DNA from: an uncultured Eubacteriales bacterium
Lineage (GTDB): Bacteria > Bacillota > Clostridia > Oscillospirales > CAG-272
DNA: 64,000 bases
Assembly (NCBI GenBank): GCA_934432675.1
Contig: CAKRYT010000001.1
Span: 1-64,000, forward strand
Direction: 5' to 3'
Both the position numbers and the translations under genes were made by a program. The notes beneath the pieces were generated by a model that searched no databases, had not been told where the DNA came from, and worked only from the letters and a program-made list of their open reading frames with translations. Of the stretch, positions 7,733 to 16,759 are shown one piece after another. How positions within the stretch are numbered: the first letter of the stretch is position 1; each line of letters opens with the position of its first letter.

Positions 7733-10141
7733 TTAAGCGAGCGGCAGTTTCTTATCGAGTGCCTTGTTCTTGCGGAACAGGAGGTAACCGAGACCACCGA
7801 GGAGCAGGACGGCGAAGATGGTGCCGACCACATGGCCGTTCCCCGTGAAGAGGCAGCCGAGCTGGTAAACGATGAGGGAGATCACATACGCGAAGCCGCA
7901 CTGGTAACCGATGGCAAACCAGGTCCACTTCGGGCTGTTCATCTCGCGGCGGATCGCACCGATGGCGGCGAAGCAGGGAGCGCACAGCAGGTTGAAGATG
8001 AGGAAGGAATAACCGGCGAGTTTGGAAAGTCCCTCGAATTGCAGGACACCGAAGACACCGACGACCTCTTCCTTTGCGACGAGACCCATGATGGTAGCGA
8101 CCGTCGCGGCGGGCGTTGCGAAACCGAGAGGCGCGAAGATCCATTTGAGTCCGTTGCCGAGATAGCCGAGCAGGCTGTTATCCAACTCCATATCGACGTC
8201 GAAGAGGAACTTGCCGTCGACGACACCGAAGCGGGAACCCGCCCAGATCACGATCGTGGAGAGCAGGATAATGGTGCCGGCCTTCTTGATAAAGGCACTG
8301 GCGCGCTCCCAGACGGAGTGTGCAAGGTTGCCGACGGTCGGCAGATGGTAGGCGGGGAGTTCCATGACGAACGGAGCAGGCTCGCCCGCAAACATCTTGG
8401 TCTTTTTGAGGAGGATACCGGAGATGATGATGGCGGCGACACCGAGGAAGTAGGCACTCGGGGCAACCCACCATGCATTGTGGAACAGGGCAGCGGCGAG
8501 CAGTGCGATGATCGGGAGTTTTGCGCCGCAGGGGATAAAGGTCGTGGTCATGATGGTCATACGGCGGTCGCGCTCATTCTCAATGGTACGCGATGCCATG
8601 ATACCGGGAACGCCGCAACCCGTGCCGATGAGCATCGGGATGAAGGATTTACCGGAGAGACCGAACTTGCGGAAGATACGGTCCATAACGAAGGCGATAC
8701 GGGCCATATAGCCGCACGCTTCCAGGAAAGCGAGGAACAGGAACAGCACGAGCATCTGCGGGACGAACCCGAGGACGGCACCGACACCGCCGACGATACC
8801 GTCGATGATGAGGCTTTCGAGCCAGTCCACACAGTTCATCTTGTCGAGCAGTTTGGTCAGCAGTACGGGGATACCGGGGATCCATGCACCGTAGTGGTCG
8901 GCCGGGTCCGGTACGTCGTCGCGCTCCATCGCGGCATCATACGCAGTCGTGATGTCGTAGCCGGCTTCATCGAGCGAGTCGGCGTAAGTACCGTAGGCTT
9001 CGTCGAAGGCATCAAAGTCTTTTTCTTCGATGGCATCAAGGATGTCTTTGGCACCGACGACATCGGCGTCGACAGCGGCTTTCACCGTGGCGATATAGTC
9101 TTCCGACCAAATGTGCTTTTCGGCGAACTCGGCGTTTGCATCGTTGAACTTGCCGCGGCCGATGCCGAGGAAGTACCAGCCGTCACCGAAGACACCGTCG
9201 TTTGCCCAGTCGGTCGCCCAGGAGCCGACCGTGGTGACGGAGATGAAGTAGACGAGGAACATGATGAGGGCGAAGATCGGGAGTGCCGCCCAACGGTTGG
9301 TGACGACGCGGTCGATCTTGTCGGAGACGGTCAGTTTGCCGGCATCCTTCTTCTTGTAGATGCCGCGCAGGAGGTTAGCGATGTACACATACCGTTCGTT
9401 CGTGATGATACTCTCCGCATCGTCATCGAGTTCTTTTTCCACGGCGGTGATATCGCTTTCAATGTGTTTGAGGGTCTCTTCGGGGAGGTTCAGTTCCGCG
9501 GCAGCTTTGCTGTCCCGCTCAAAGAGCTTGATGGCAAACCAACGCTGACGCTCCTCCGGCAGGGAATGGACGGACACCTCTTCGATGTGTGCGAGCGCGT
9601 GCTCCACGGGACCGGAGAAAGTGTGGAGCGGTACGGTCTTACCGCTCTTTGCCGCCTTGATCGCGGCATCCGCCGCTTCGGCGATCCCGGTGCCTTTGAG
9701 CGCGGAGATCTCCACGATGGGGCAACCCAACGCGCGGGAAAGTTCACCGACGTTGATCTTGTCACCGTTCTTCTTCACGACGTCCATCATGTTGATGGCG
9801 ATGACGACAGGAATGCCGAGCTCGGTCAGCTGGGTCGTGAGGTAAAGGTTTCTTTCGAGGTTGGTGCCATCGATGATGTTGAGGATGGCGTCGGGGCGGT
9901 CGTGCGTCAGGTAGGTACGGGCGACGACCTCCTCCGGGGTGTAGGGCGAGAGGGAATAGATACCGGGCAGGTCGGTGATGATGACATCATCGTGCTTTTT
10001 GAGTTTGCCCTCCTTCTTCTCGACCGTGACGCCCGGCCAGTTACCGACAAACTGGTTGGCACCCGTCAGTGCGTTGAACAGGGTGGTCTTACCGGCGTTC
10101 GGGTTACCGGCAAGAGCGATGCGAATTTTCTTCTCTTCCAT
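7733..10141 (-). CDS. feoB: ferrous iron transporter FeoB
   Basis: Imports Fe2+ across the cell membrane. The 802-residue protein has an N-terminal G domain with P-loop GNPNAGKT (12-19), DLPG, NMMD (specificity) and SALKG. A helical insertion domain follows, then a membrane part with the two gate motifs around IGTGCGVPG and TFIPCGAKLP. Between the first membrane helix and the next there is an acidic segment of about 110 residues, rich in Asp, Ala and Glu, that looks extracytoplasmic and is longer than usual. The ribosome site AAGGAG is 13 bp from the ATG, rather far. It is third in the operon after two feoA genes. Confidence 0.97.
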   Translation of the reverse strand: MEEKKIRIALAGNPNAGKTTLFNALTGANQFVGNWPGVTVEKKEGKLKKHDDVIITDLPGIYSLSPYTPEEVVARTYLTHDRPDAILNIIDGTNLERNLYLTTQLTELGIPVVIAINMMDVVKKNGDKINVGELSRALGCPIVEISALKGTGIAEAADAAIKAAKSGKTVPLHTFSGPVEHALAHIEEVSVHSLPEERQRWFAIKLFERDSKAAAELNLPEETLKHIESDITAVEKELDDDAESIITNERYVYIANLLRGIYKKKDAGKLTVSDKIDRVVTNRWAALPIFALIMFLVYFISVTTVGSWATDWANDGVFGDGWYFLGIGRGKFNDANAEFAEKHIWSEDYIATVKAAVDADVVGAKDILDAIEEKDFDAFDEAYGTYADSLDEAGYDITTAYDAAMERDDVPDPADHYGAWIPGIPVLLTKLLDKMNCVDWLESLIIDGIVGGVGAVLGFVPQMLVLFLFLAFLEACGYMARIAFVMDRIFRKFGLSGKSFIPMLIGTGCGVPGIMASRTIENERDRRMTIMTTTFIPCGAKLPIIALLAAALFHNAWWVAPSAYFLGVAAIIISGILLKKTKMFAGEPAPFVMELPAYHLPTVGNLAHSVWERASAFIKKAGTIILLSTIVIWAGSRFGVVDGKFLFDVDMELDNSLLGYLGNGLKWIFAPLGFATPAATVATIMGLVAKEEVVGVFGVLQFEGLSKLAGYSFLIFNLLCAPCFAAIGAIRREMNSPKWTWFAIGYQCGFAYVISLIVYQLGCLFTGNGHVVGTIFAVLLLGGLGYLLFRKNKALDKKLPLA

Positions 10142-10192
10142 AAATCGTTATGTACTCCTTGTACGAATAAAATCGTCGATGAAAATGAAGTC

Positions 10193-10414
10193 TTATTCGA
10201 CTTCGATCATATCCGCATCTTCATGGCGGAGCGAGAGGGAATATCCGCGCACGGTTACCTCGACCGGATCCCCGAGGGGAGCGACGCGTACGACGTGGAT
10301 GTCCGTACCGCGCGTAATGCCCATGTCCATGATGCGACGCTTGACGGCGCCCTCACCGTGGAGTTTGACCACGCGGCAGTCCTCACCGACCTTGACCTCT
10401 TTGAGTGTCTTCAT
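10193..10414 (-). CDS. feoA: FeoA-domain protein (second copy)
   Basis: A 73-residue SH3-like protein beginning MKTLKEVKVGEDCRVVKLHG, with the family signature RRIMDMGITRGTDIHVVRVAPLGDP and a C-terminal strand GYSLSLRHEDADMIEV. FeoA proteins sit on the cytoplasmic side of FeoB and tune iron uptake. The start has AAAGGAG seven bases upstream; an in-frame start 21 codons earlier would overlap the upstream feoA and lacks a ribosome site. It lies between the other feoA and feoB. Confidence 0.93.
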   Translation of the reverse strand: MKTLKEVKVGEDCRVVKLHGEGAVKRRIMDMGITRGTDIHVVRVAPLGDPVEVTVRGYSLSLRHEDADMIEVE

Positions 10415-10425
10415 GATTGTCTCCT

Positions 10426-10638
10426 TTACTCTACGAATATCTTTTGTGCCATTTCGCGGCTGACCGCGACCCGGCACTCTTTAATATTGACGATCAGGTT
10501 GCCGCCCAGAGTTGCGACGACGGTAATGCTCCCCCCGATGGTGAATCCCATCGTTTCGAGGTGCTGTCGCACCTCCGGTGCTCCGCCGATGCGGCGGATG
10601 ATGAGCGGTTCTCCGGGATTTGCGAGTGTCAGCGGCAT
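10426..10638 (-). CDS. feoA: FeoA-domain protein (first copy)
   Basis: A 71-residue FeoA protein starting MPLTLANPGEPLIIRRIGG, with LETMGFTIGGSITVVATLGGN as the conserved core and CRVAVSREMAQKIFVE at the end. I chose the ATG behind GGGGGAGGA; a GTG six codons earlier overlaps that ribosome site. Two feoA genes before one feoB is common in clostridia. It is the first gene of the operon and follows the operator array. Confidence 0.93.
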   Translation of the reverse strand: MPLTLANPGEPLIIRRIGGAPEVRQHLETMGFTIGGSITVVATLGGNLIVNIKECRVAVSREMAQKIFVE

Positions 10639-10722
10639 GATGATTTCCTCCCCCACGTCGCCCGACCTCCGTTACCGGCAGGCGATGTGGTACTTTTTGC
10701 GATTTCCGGCGGCACGGCCGGT

Positions 10723-10806
10723 GTTAGCATACGCTAACTTTTTTGCGACAAGATAAGTTAGCAAACGCTAACTTATTCCGCCAAAATAAAGTTAGCATCC
10801 GCTAAC
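10723..10806 (-). promoter_or_regulatory. three palindromic operators for the feo operon
   Basis: GTTAGC-N4-GCTAAC occurs three times, at 10723, 10757 and 10791, each exactly 34 bp from the next. The middle copy extends to a 24-bp palindrome (ATAAGTTAGC / GCTAACTTAT). The distal copy lies at the predicted transcription start and the other two lie in the leader. The half-site resembles boxes of the DtxR/IdeR/MntR metalloregulator family, so iron-dependent repression is the likely role. A DtxR-family gene lies at 54354-54722. Confidence 0.8.
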
Positions 10807-10813
10807 TGCTTAT

Positions 10814-10842
10814 ATCATACGCCGAAGAAGGCGTTTTGTCAA
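10814..10842 (-). promoter_or_regulatory. feo operon promoter
   Basis: TTGACA and TATGAT with 17 bp between them on the minus strand, immediately upstream of the operator array. Confidence 0.85.
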
Positions 10843-10849
10843 TCGGATT

Positions 10850-10878
10850 TTGACAGATTGACCCGATTTTGCTATATT
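10850..10878 (+). promoter_or_regulatory. divergent promoter upstream of queH
   Basis: TTGACA and TATATT with a 17-bp spacer. The -35 boxes of this promoter and the feo promoter are only 7 bp apart. A near-palindrome ATGAAACAATTTGTTCAT (10900-10917) lies about 20 bp downstream and could be an operator. Confidence 0.65.
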
Positions 10879-10899
10879 GCTCATTAAAAGGCAGATGTA

Positions 10900-10983
10900 A
10901 TGAAACAATTTGTTCATGTTGCACACAACGCAACGGCTGTGCCGGCTCCCCGGAAAGGCGGAAATGTCGTTAGGGCGGCATAG
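10900..10983 (+). CDS. possible 27-residue leader peptide
   Basis: A short open frame (MKQFVHVAHNATAVPAPRKG, then seven more residues) behind AAAGG at suitable spacing, directly downstream of a good promoter. There is no recognised family. It may be a real small gene or chance in a 260-nt untranslated leader. The stretch from its end to the queH promoter shows nothing else I can name. Confidence 0.3.
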   Translation: MKQFVHVAHNATAVPAPRKGGNVVRAA

Positions 10984-11068
10984 GGGCAAATTGCATGACG
11001 GGACACGGTGAAATGTGGTACTTTTGTCAGGGAAAACACCGGATTTTTCGTGAAAACCCCTTTCACCC

Positions 11069-11098
11069 TTGTTCGGGCGGGAGAAAGTATGCTACAAT
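11069..11098 (+). promoter_or_regulatory. queH promoter
   Basis: TTGTTC and TACAAT with an 18-bp spacer, about 50 bp before the start codon. Confidence 0.6.
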
Positions 11099-11147
11099 AT
11101 ATTAATCACTATGCGGGGCGGATGCGTCCTGCGGGGAGGAGAGCACG

Positions 11148-11783
11148 ATGCAGGGGAAGAATTATCAGGCGGAACTCGATGCGTATCTCGCATCCCTTGA
11201 CCCGTGTCACCCGCCGCGTCTCCTTTTGCACGGTTGCTGTGCACCGTGCAGTTCCTACGTGCTGGAATACCTGTCCGCCTACTTTACGATCACGCTCTAT
11301 TTTTACAATCCCAATATTGCCTCCGAGGAAGAGTATCGCAAGCGCGCGGAGGAGGAACGGCGTCTGCTCGCCGCCATGCCGCTCGCGCACCCGGTGACGC
11401 TCGTCGTCCCCCCGTGGGAACACGAGGCGTTTCTCCGCGCCGCGAAGGGGGCGGAGGAGGCACCCGAGGGCGGGGAGCGGTGCCGGCGGTGTTTCACCCT
11501 GCGGCTGTCCCGGGCGGCAGAGGAGGCGCGGGCGGGCGGTTTTGACTGCTTTGCCACGACCCTGACCATCAGTCCCCTCAAAAACGCCGTCCTCATCAAC
11601 GGGATCGGTACCGAGGTCGGTGCGCGCTACGGCGTGCGGTACGTGGCGACCGATTTCAAGAAAAAGGGCGGGTACCTCCGCTCGATCGAACTCTCCCGGC
11701 AGTACGACCTCTATCGTCAGGACTATTGCGGGTGTGAATTCAGTTACGCCGCCCGTCACGCGGCAGAGTCGCCCGAGACCTGA
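11148..11783 (+). CDS. queH: epoxyqueuosine reductase QueH
   Basis: Carries out the last step of queuosine synthesis, reducing epoxyqueuosine to queuosine in tRNA. The 211-residue protein shows the family hallmark LLLHGCCAPCSSY, with Cys30, Cys31 and Cys34. It also has GGERCRRCF near 110 and DYCGCEFS near 193, the cysteines thought to hold metal or an Fe-S centre. TTLTISPLKN and KKKGGYLRSIELSRQYDLYRQDYCGC are typical. RBS GGGGAGGAG precedes the ATG. No other queuosine genes lie nearby, which is common for this salvage-compatible step. Confidence 0.93.
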   Translation: MQGKNYQAELDAYLASLDPCHPPRLLLHGCCAPCSSYVLEYLSAYFTITLYFYNPNIASEEEYRKRAEEERRLLAAMPLAHPVTLVVPPWEHEAFLRAAKGAEEAPEGGERCRRCFTLRLSRAAEEARAGGFDCFATTLTISPLKNAVLINGIGTEVGARYGVRYVATDFKKKGGYLRSIELSRQYDLYRQDYCGCEFSYAARHAAESPET

Positions 11784-11821
11784 TTTTGTCAAATATGTAT
11801 CATTCGGATAAAGGAGCCATC

Positions 11822-14467
11822 ATGAAACACGGTATCGTACGCATACTTTCACTTCTGCTCGCAATCGCGATGCTCGCGGCAACGTCGCTTTTTGCGGTGT
11901 CCTGCGATTTTAATTTCGGGCATACCGATAACGGCACGACCTCCGGCGGGAGCACGGGCGGGGGTAACGGCGACACGGGCAACGGAGACGACGGACCCGT
12001 GACCGTTGTCCCCTCTTCCGTTGTGATCAACGAGGTGTGCACCAAAAACCTGCGTTACACTCACGCGGAAGATGGCACCTGTTGCGACTGGATCGAACTG
12101 TATAACAAGTCGGATGAGGATGTGTCACTTGCGGGGTGGGGTATTTCCGACCGTGCAAAGAATGTGAAACATATCTTTACGGCGGACGTTACCGTGCCGG
12201 CGAAGGGTTTTCTCATCCTTTGGGCGTGCGGCACGGTGACGTCGAGTGACAAGAAAGGGGGCATCAGCCTGCCGTTCGCGCTCTCCAAGAACGGTGAAAA
12301 ACTGTATCTCTTCAATGCGGCGGGTGCCGTGGCGGATTACGTCGTCGTGCCAGCCATCGCGGAGGGCGGCTCTTTCGGGCGCACCACGGACGGCGGCGAC
12401 GTTTTCGCCGAGTTTGTCAACACCAGTTTCGGCGTGACGAACGGCAAGTCCGACATTCTTTACCTGGACACCTCCGTCATGCAGTTCTCGCATGAGAGCG
12501 GTTTCTACGGGGAGGCGTTCGATCTGCGGATCGAGGTGCCGGAGGGTTATACTCTCTATTATACGGATGACAGTTCGACCCCGACGGAGCGTTCGGCGGA
12601 ATTCCCGGAGGCGGGCATCCGCATCCGGGACAGGAGCGGCGACCCGAATCAATACAGCGATCTGTATACGGGTACGATGGAGCAGTGCTACGAGGGGTAT
12701 GCCAAAGTATACGGCACTGCCGGCGACACGGTCGATAAGTGTATGGTCCTGCGCTTTCTGCTCGTTAATGACGATGGGGACGAGTCCCAGGTGGTCACCA
12801 AGTCTTTCTTCGTCGGCTCCCGGTTTGCGAGTGAGACGGGCGGGTACAGGAACATGTCGGTCGTTTCGCTCGTCAGCGACCCGGCAAACTTCTTCGGGGA
12901 CGAAAACGGGAACGACCGGGCACTCTTCACCAATTCAAAATACTGGAAAAAGACAGACACACCGGAAGAGCGTGCCGCGAACTTTACCTATTTCGGTGCG
13001 GATAAACAGTATTCGTTTGACCAGGACATCGGCGTGCGCCTGCACGGTACGTCGACGCGCGGCTATAACCAGAAGAGCCTGACGCTGTTCGCCCGTCGTA
13101 AGTACGGCGCGGGGAAATTCAAAAAGAGCATCCTCGGGGTGTCGGACGTCGGCAGTCTCGTACTCCGCACGGACAGCGCAACTAAACTGCAAGAGGGATT
13201 TCTGCAATCGTTTGTCTCCGACCGCGCCGTTTCCACGAGTAACTATGAGCCGACGGTGGTGTTCCTGGACGGGGAATATTACGGCGTGTTCAACCTGACG
13301 GAGCGTTTCTCCGAGGACTATGTGGAGGCACACTACGGCATCGCTGGTGACAACGTGTATATCGTGAAGAAGGGCGAGGCAAAAGGAAAGAACGCCTCGG
13401 GTGTCTGGGTAGACGCCGGCGAGGGAAACGTCCCCGCCGCCATGAACAGTTACATATCGACTTTCCGCAAACTTTTGAACGCCGATCTGTCGGTGGCGAG
13501 AAACTGGCAGGCACTCGTGAACGCCGTGGATCTGCAAAGCCTCGTTGACTACCTGGCAATACAGATTTTTCTCGGGAACATGGACTGGTCGTTTGCGCAG
13601 AACATCGCCGTCTGGCGCACGGCCGACCCGTCGCTGGAAGACAGCAGCAATCCGTATGCCGACGGTAAGTGGCGTTTCGTGCTCTACGACCTGGACTTTG
13701 CCGCGGGGTGCTGGAATGCGGTCGCCAACTGGAAGGGCAGAGTCGTGACGAACTATAATGCGTCTACGAACTCCTTTACCGCCTCCATGCCGTTTGCGGG
13801 TAATGGTGTTTCCTCCATGCCGCAGGTGCAGAATCTCATGAAAAACCCGACGTTTGTCGAAAAATTCGTGCTTGCCTTTGAGGACCTCTGCAACGTTAAC
13901 TTTGCCCCGGACAAAGCCGTTGCCAGGACGGAGGCGGCCATCGCGCGGATTCAGAGCGCGATGCCCAAGCACTTCAAGCGTTTCGGTGCGCCCGTGAAGG
14001 CCTATAACACAGGCTCCGCCGAGGGGAAAGACGATACGTATTGGAAGGTCAAGACGTATTTCGGCGGTTATTCCGTCTACCCGACGAACGTGAGTGCCGC
14101 GACGTGGGCGAGGGAGATGCGGTTCCTCGTGGACTTCTTCCGTGATCGTTCGTCCTATGCCCTCGGGCACATGGCATCCTTCTGCGGGGTGTCCGGGTCG
14201 AAGGTCGAGGTCAAAATCGTTTCTGCGGGCGCGGCGGGCACCATCGTCCTGAACGGTGCCACGACGGTCTCCCTTGATGCGGACGGCGTTTTTACGGGTA
14301 CCTACTATACGAAGTACCCCATCACCGTTACGGCGGTGGCACCCGAGGGGTACGTATTCCGCGGCTGGACGGTGAACGGTGCCGCGCTCTCTACCACGAC
14401 GGGGGAGACGACCGGACTTACGCTGACGAAGACCTGTACGTTGACGGCAAACTTCGCGCCGCAGTAA
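11822..14467 (+). CDS. lipoprotein with lamin-tail and CotH kinase domains (1)
   Basis: An 881-residue exported protein. A signal peptide with lipobox AVSC ends near residue 33, followed by a Gly/Thr/Asp-rich spacer. About residues 55-190 form a lamin-tail domain (VVINEVCTKN, CCDWIELYNKS). A mid region resembles a chitobiase-like or FN3 linker (YTLYYTDDSSTPT). About 360-680 is a CotH domain (VRLHGTSTRGYNQKSL, FLDGEYYGVFNLTERF, WRFVLYDLDF). The C-terminus has a repeat of the type GYVFRGWTVNGA ... TANF, seen in cell-surface proteins. CotH domains are Fam20C-like kinases known from spore coats, but such lipoproteins also occur in non-spore contexts. AAAGGAG precedes the chosen ATG. A homologue follows. 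Confidence 0.88.
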   Translation: MKHGIVRILSLLLAIAMLAATSLFAVSCDFNFGHTDNGTTSGGSTGGGNGDTGNGDDGPVTVVPSSVVINEVCTKNLRYTHAEDGTCCDWIELYNKSDEDVSLAGWGISDRAKNVKHIFTADVTVPAKGFLILWACGTVTSSDKKGGISLPFALSKNGEKLYLFNAAGAVADYVVVPAIAEGGSFGRTTDGGDVFAEFVNTSFGVTNGKSDILYLDTSVMQFSHESGFYGEAFDLRIEVPEGYTLYYTDDSSTPTERSAEFPEAGIRIRDRSGDPNQYSDLYTGTMEQCYEGYAKVYGTAGDTVDKCMVLRFLLVNDDGDESQVVTKSFFVGSRFASETGGYRNMSVVSLVSDPANFFGDENGNDRALFTNSKYWKKTDTPEERAANFTYFGADKQYSFDQDIGVRLHGTSTRGYNQKSLTLFARRKYGAGKFKKSILGVSDVGSLVLRTDSATKLQEGFLQSFVSDRAVSTSNYEPTVVFLDGEYYGVFNLTERFSEDYVEAHYGIAGDNVYIVKKGEAKGKNASGVWVDAGEGNVPAAMNSYISTFRKLLNADLSVARNWQALVNAVDLQSLVDYLAIQIFLGNMDWSFAQNIAVWRTADPSLEDSSNPYADGKWRFVLYDLDFAAGCWNAVANWKGRVVTNYNASTNSFTASMPFAGNGVSSMPQVQNLMKNPTFVEKFVLAFEDLCNVNFAPDKAVARTEAAIARIQSAMPKHFKRFGAPVKAYNTGSAEGKDDTYWKVKTYFGGYSVYPTNVSAATWAREMRFLVDFFRDRSSYALGHMASFCGVSGSKVEVKIVSAGAAGTIVLNGATTVSLDADGVFTGTYYTKYPITVTAVAPEGYVFRGWTVNGAALSTTTGETTGLTLTKTCTLTANFAPQ

Positions 14468-14527
14468 GGCCGGGCACCCGTCGGTGTCCGCACGGACACG
14501 AGGCATCTGACGAAAGGGGCAACGGAT

Positions 14528-16744
14528 ATGAAAAAGTGGATTGTGCGGGGCGTGACGCTCCTGCTGCTGGCGGCCATGTGTTTTCTGACCGCCTGCGAAG
14601 ACATAGGATTTACCGGCGATTCCCCCTCCCGCAGGGAGGAGGGGTCGACCGGTGGCGCGCCGAGCGGGCAGGCCCCCGCCGGCGGAACGACCGAGGCCCC
14701 CGGCGGAGGGGACCCTGCGGAGACAACCGTTGTTTTCAACGAGATCTGCTCCAAAAACGATGCTTATCCGGCACCGGACGGCGGTTTCTATGACTTCATC
14801 GAGCTCTACAATCCCTCGGCGACCGATGCACCGCTCGGCGACTGGTCACTCTCGGACGGCAAGAATCTGCGTAAGTTCGTGTTCCCGGCGGGGACGGTGG
14901 TGCCCGCCGGCGGTTACCTGGTCGTCTATGCCGACGGCGTCGGCAACGATGACGGGGCGCGCAACGGGCTGTACGCTGCGTTCAAGATTTCCAACGACGG
15001 GGAGGATCTGTACTTTGCCGCCCCGGACGGGACGCTCGTCTCCTCCCTCCGCGTTCCCGCGCTCCGCAAGAATGAGACTTACGGCAGGGCGTCGGACGGC
15101 GGCGAGGCATTCGCCACGCTGACCCCCACTCCCGGTGCCAGCAATAACGGCTCTGCGATCCTGCTCGCCTCGTCCGTCCTGACTTTCTCACGCGAGAGTG
15201 GCTTTTACGCGGACGCGTTTGATCTTTCCGTGACGGCTCCCGATGGGTACACCGTCTACTATACGACCGACTGTTCCGACCCCGCCACCTCGCGCACGAG
15301 GCAAAAACTCGCATCCGGCGGTACCGTAAAGGTCCTGGACCCCTCCGGTGCGCTCCGCGCCTCCGCCGCGTATTTCGCCGGGATGAAATACCCGAAAGCG
15401 TCCGATACCTCCTACGTCGACCAGTGTTTCATTCTGCGTGCCTGCGCGCAAAACGCGGACGGCGAGGTCACCGAGACGGTGACGAAAACCTATCTGATCG
15501 ACGGGGCAGAGCATAAAAAGACGAATTTCCTCGGCACCCCGCTCGTGTTTCTCACGACGGATGCGGCCTCCATTTACGGCAGTGCGGGGTTGTTCGCGGA
15601 TTATAAGTCGCAGGACAGGGAGGAACGGGTGAATCTGACCGTTCTGCACCCGGACGGGACCTACTGGTTTGACCAGGAGGCGGGCATCAGCATCCGCGGC
15701 AGTTCGACGCGGAATGCTCCGCAAAAGGCGTTGAACGTGATCGCGCGCGCCGAGTACGACGGCAATGCGCGGATGCTCGGTAACCTGTTCCCGGACGCAG
15801 CCTATACCAAGTCCTTCGCGCTCCGCGGGGATGGGATGAGCAGCGGCATGATCGGGCAGGGCTTTATACAGGACCTGGTGCGGGAGCGGGATATTCTCAC
15901 GCAGGATTCCTTTTACGTCACCGTGTTTCTTGACGGCGAATACTTCGGGCTGTATAATCTATACGAGCGCGTCAACGAGCATTATCTCGCGGCACACTAC
16001 GGCGTGGATCGTAAAAACACGGAAATCGTCAAATTCGGCAGAGAAGGGACGGCGGCGGCACTCGCCGACTACCGTGAAGTGATGGGCCTTTTGAAGACGT
16101 CCGATCTCTCCGATCCGAAGGAACTGGCTGCCCTTGAAGAGCGTCTGGATCTCGACAGCCTGATTGATCTCTGGTGCGTCCAGATGTATATCGACAACGG
16201 GGATTTCTGTATGTGGCAGAACATTTCCGCCTGGCGCGTCATTGACCCCGCGGCGGAGGACCCCGAAAATCCGTATGCCGACGGCAGGTGGCGTTTTGCT
16301 ATATTTGATCTGGATTACGCCTTGTGCCAGTTTACCGATAAAGCGACGGCATTCCGGAGGAACACCTTTACCGAACTCCCCAAAAACGCAGCGATCGGCA
16401 TTGCCTTCTGCGACTGGGCGGAAGTCCGGAATTTCATGAAGAGCGAGGAACTGCGTTTGCGTTTCGGTCGCGCTTTCCTGGAAATTGCCGATTGTTACGA
16501 TTACGAGACGCGGGTGAAACCCGTGATGGACGAACACCTCGCGGTCATCAAGGCACACGGTGTCGTCCTGCTCCGCCGTTTCAACCATTTGAGCAGCAGC
16601 GGAGCGGAACGTGACATCAAGACCTTCGATAACTACTCCGCTCATCAATACAGGTTTTTGGAAAAACGCAAAGAATACATTTTGCCCTACCTTTACGAGT
16701 ACCTCGGCGTCACGGCGGAGATGCTCGCCGGCGGGGGCAACTGA
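14528..16744 (+). CDS. lipoprotein with lamin-tail and CotH kinase domains (2)
   Basis: A 738-residue paralogue of the preceding gene with the same order: lipobox LTAC near residue 20, a Gly/Pro/Thr-rich spacer, a lamin-tail domain (VFNEICSKNDAYPAPDGGF, FIELYNPS), a chitobiase-like linker (YTVYYTTDCSDPAT) and a CotH domain. CotH motifs are SIRGSSTRNAPQKALNV, FLDGEYFGLYNLYERV and WRFAIFDLDYAL. It lacks the C-terminal GW repeat of its neighbour. It starts 60 bp downstream and is probably cotranscribed with it. Substrates are unknown; phosphorylation of surface proteins is possible from the family. Confidence 0.88.
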   Translation: MKKWIVRGVTLLLLAAMCFLTACEDIGFTGDSPSRREEGSTGGAPSGQAPAGGTTEAPGGGDPAETTVVFNEICSKNDAYPAPDGGFYDFIELYNPSATDAPLGDWSLSDGKNLRKFVFPAGTVVPAGGYLVVYADGVGNDDGARNGLYAAFKISNDGEDLYFAAPDGTLVSSLRVPALRKNETYGRASDGGEAFATLTPTPGASNNGSAILLASSVLTFSRESGFYADAFDLSVTAPDGYTVYYTTDCSDPATSRTRQKLASGGTVKVLDPSGALRASAAYFAGMKYPKASDTSYVDQCFILRACAQNADGEVTETVTKTYLIDGAEHKKTNFLGTPLVFLTTDAASIYGSAGLFADYKSQDREERVNLTVLHPDGTYWFDQEAGISIRGSSTRNAPQKALNVIARAEYDGNARMLGNLFPDAAYTKSFALRGDGMSSGMIGQGFIQDLVRERDILTQDSFYVTVFLDGEYFGLYNLYERVNEHYLAAHYGVDRKNTEIVKFGREGTAAALADYREVMGLLKTSDLSDPKELAALEERLDLDSLIDLWCVQMYIDNGDFCMWQNISAWRVIDPAAEDPENPYADGRWRFAIFDLDYALCQFTDKATAFRRNTFTELPKNAAIGIAFCDWAEVRNFMKSEELRLRFGRAFLEIADCYDYETRVKPVMDEHLAVIKAHGVVLLRRFNHLSSSGAERDIKTFDNYSAHQYRFLEKRKEYILPYLYEYLGVTAEMLAGGGN

Positions 16745-16759
16745 CCCGAAGGAGACAGC

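Noticed and set aside
7832..10756. A 974-codon open frame opposite feoB
   Set aside because: Antisense shadow; acidic composition with no domain, while the minus strand carries feoB and both feoA genes.
12935..14506. A 523-codon open frame opposite the first CotH lipoprotein
   Set aside because: Antisense shadow with no motif.
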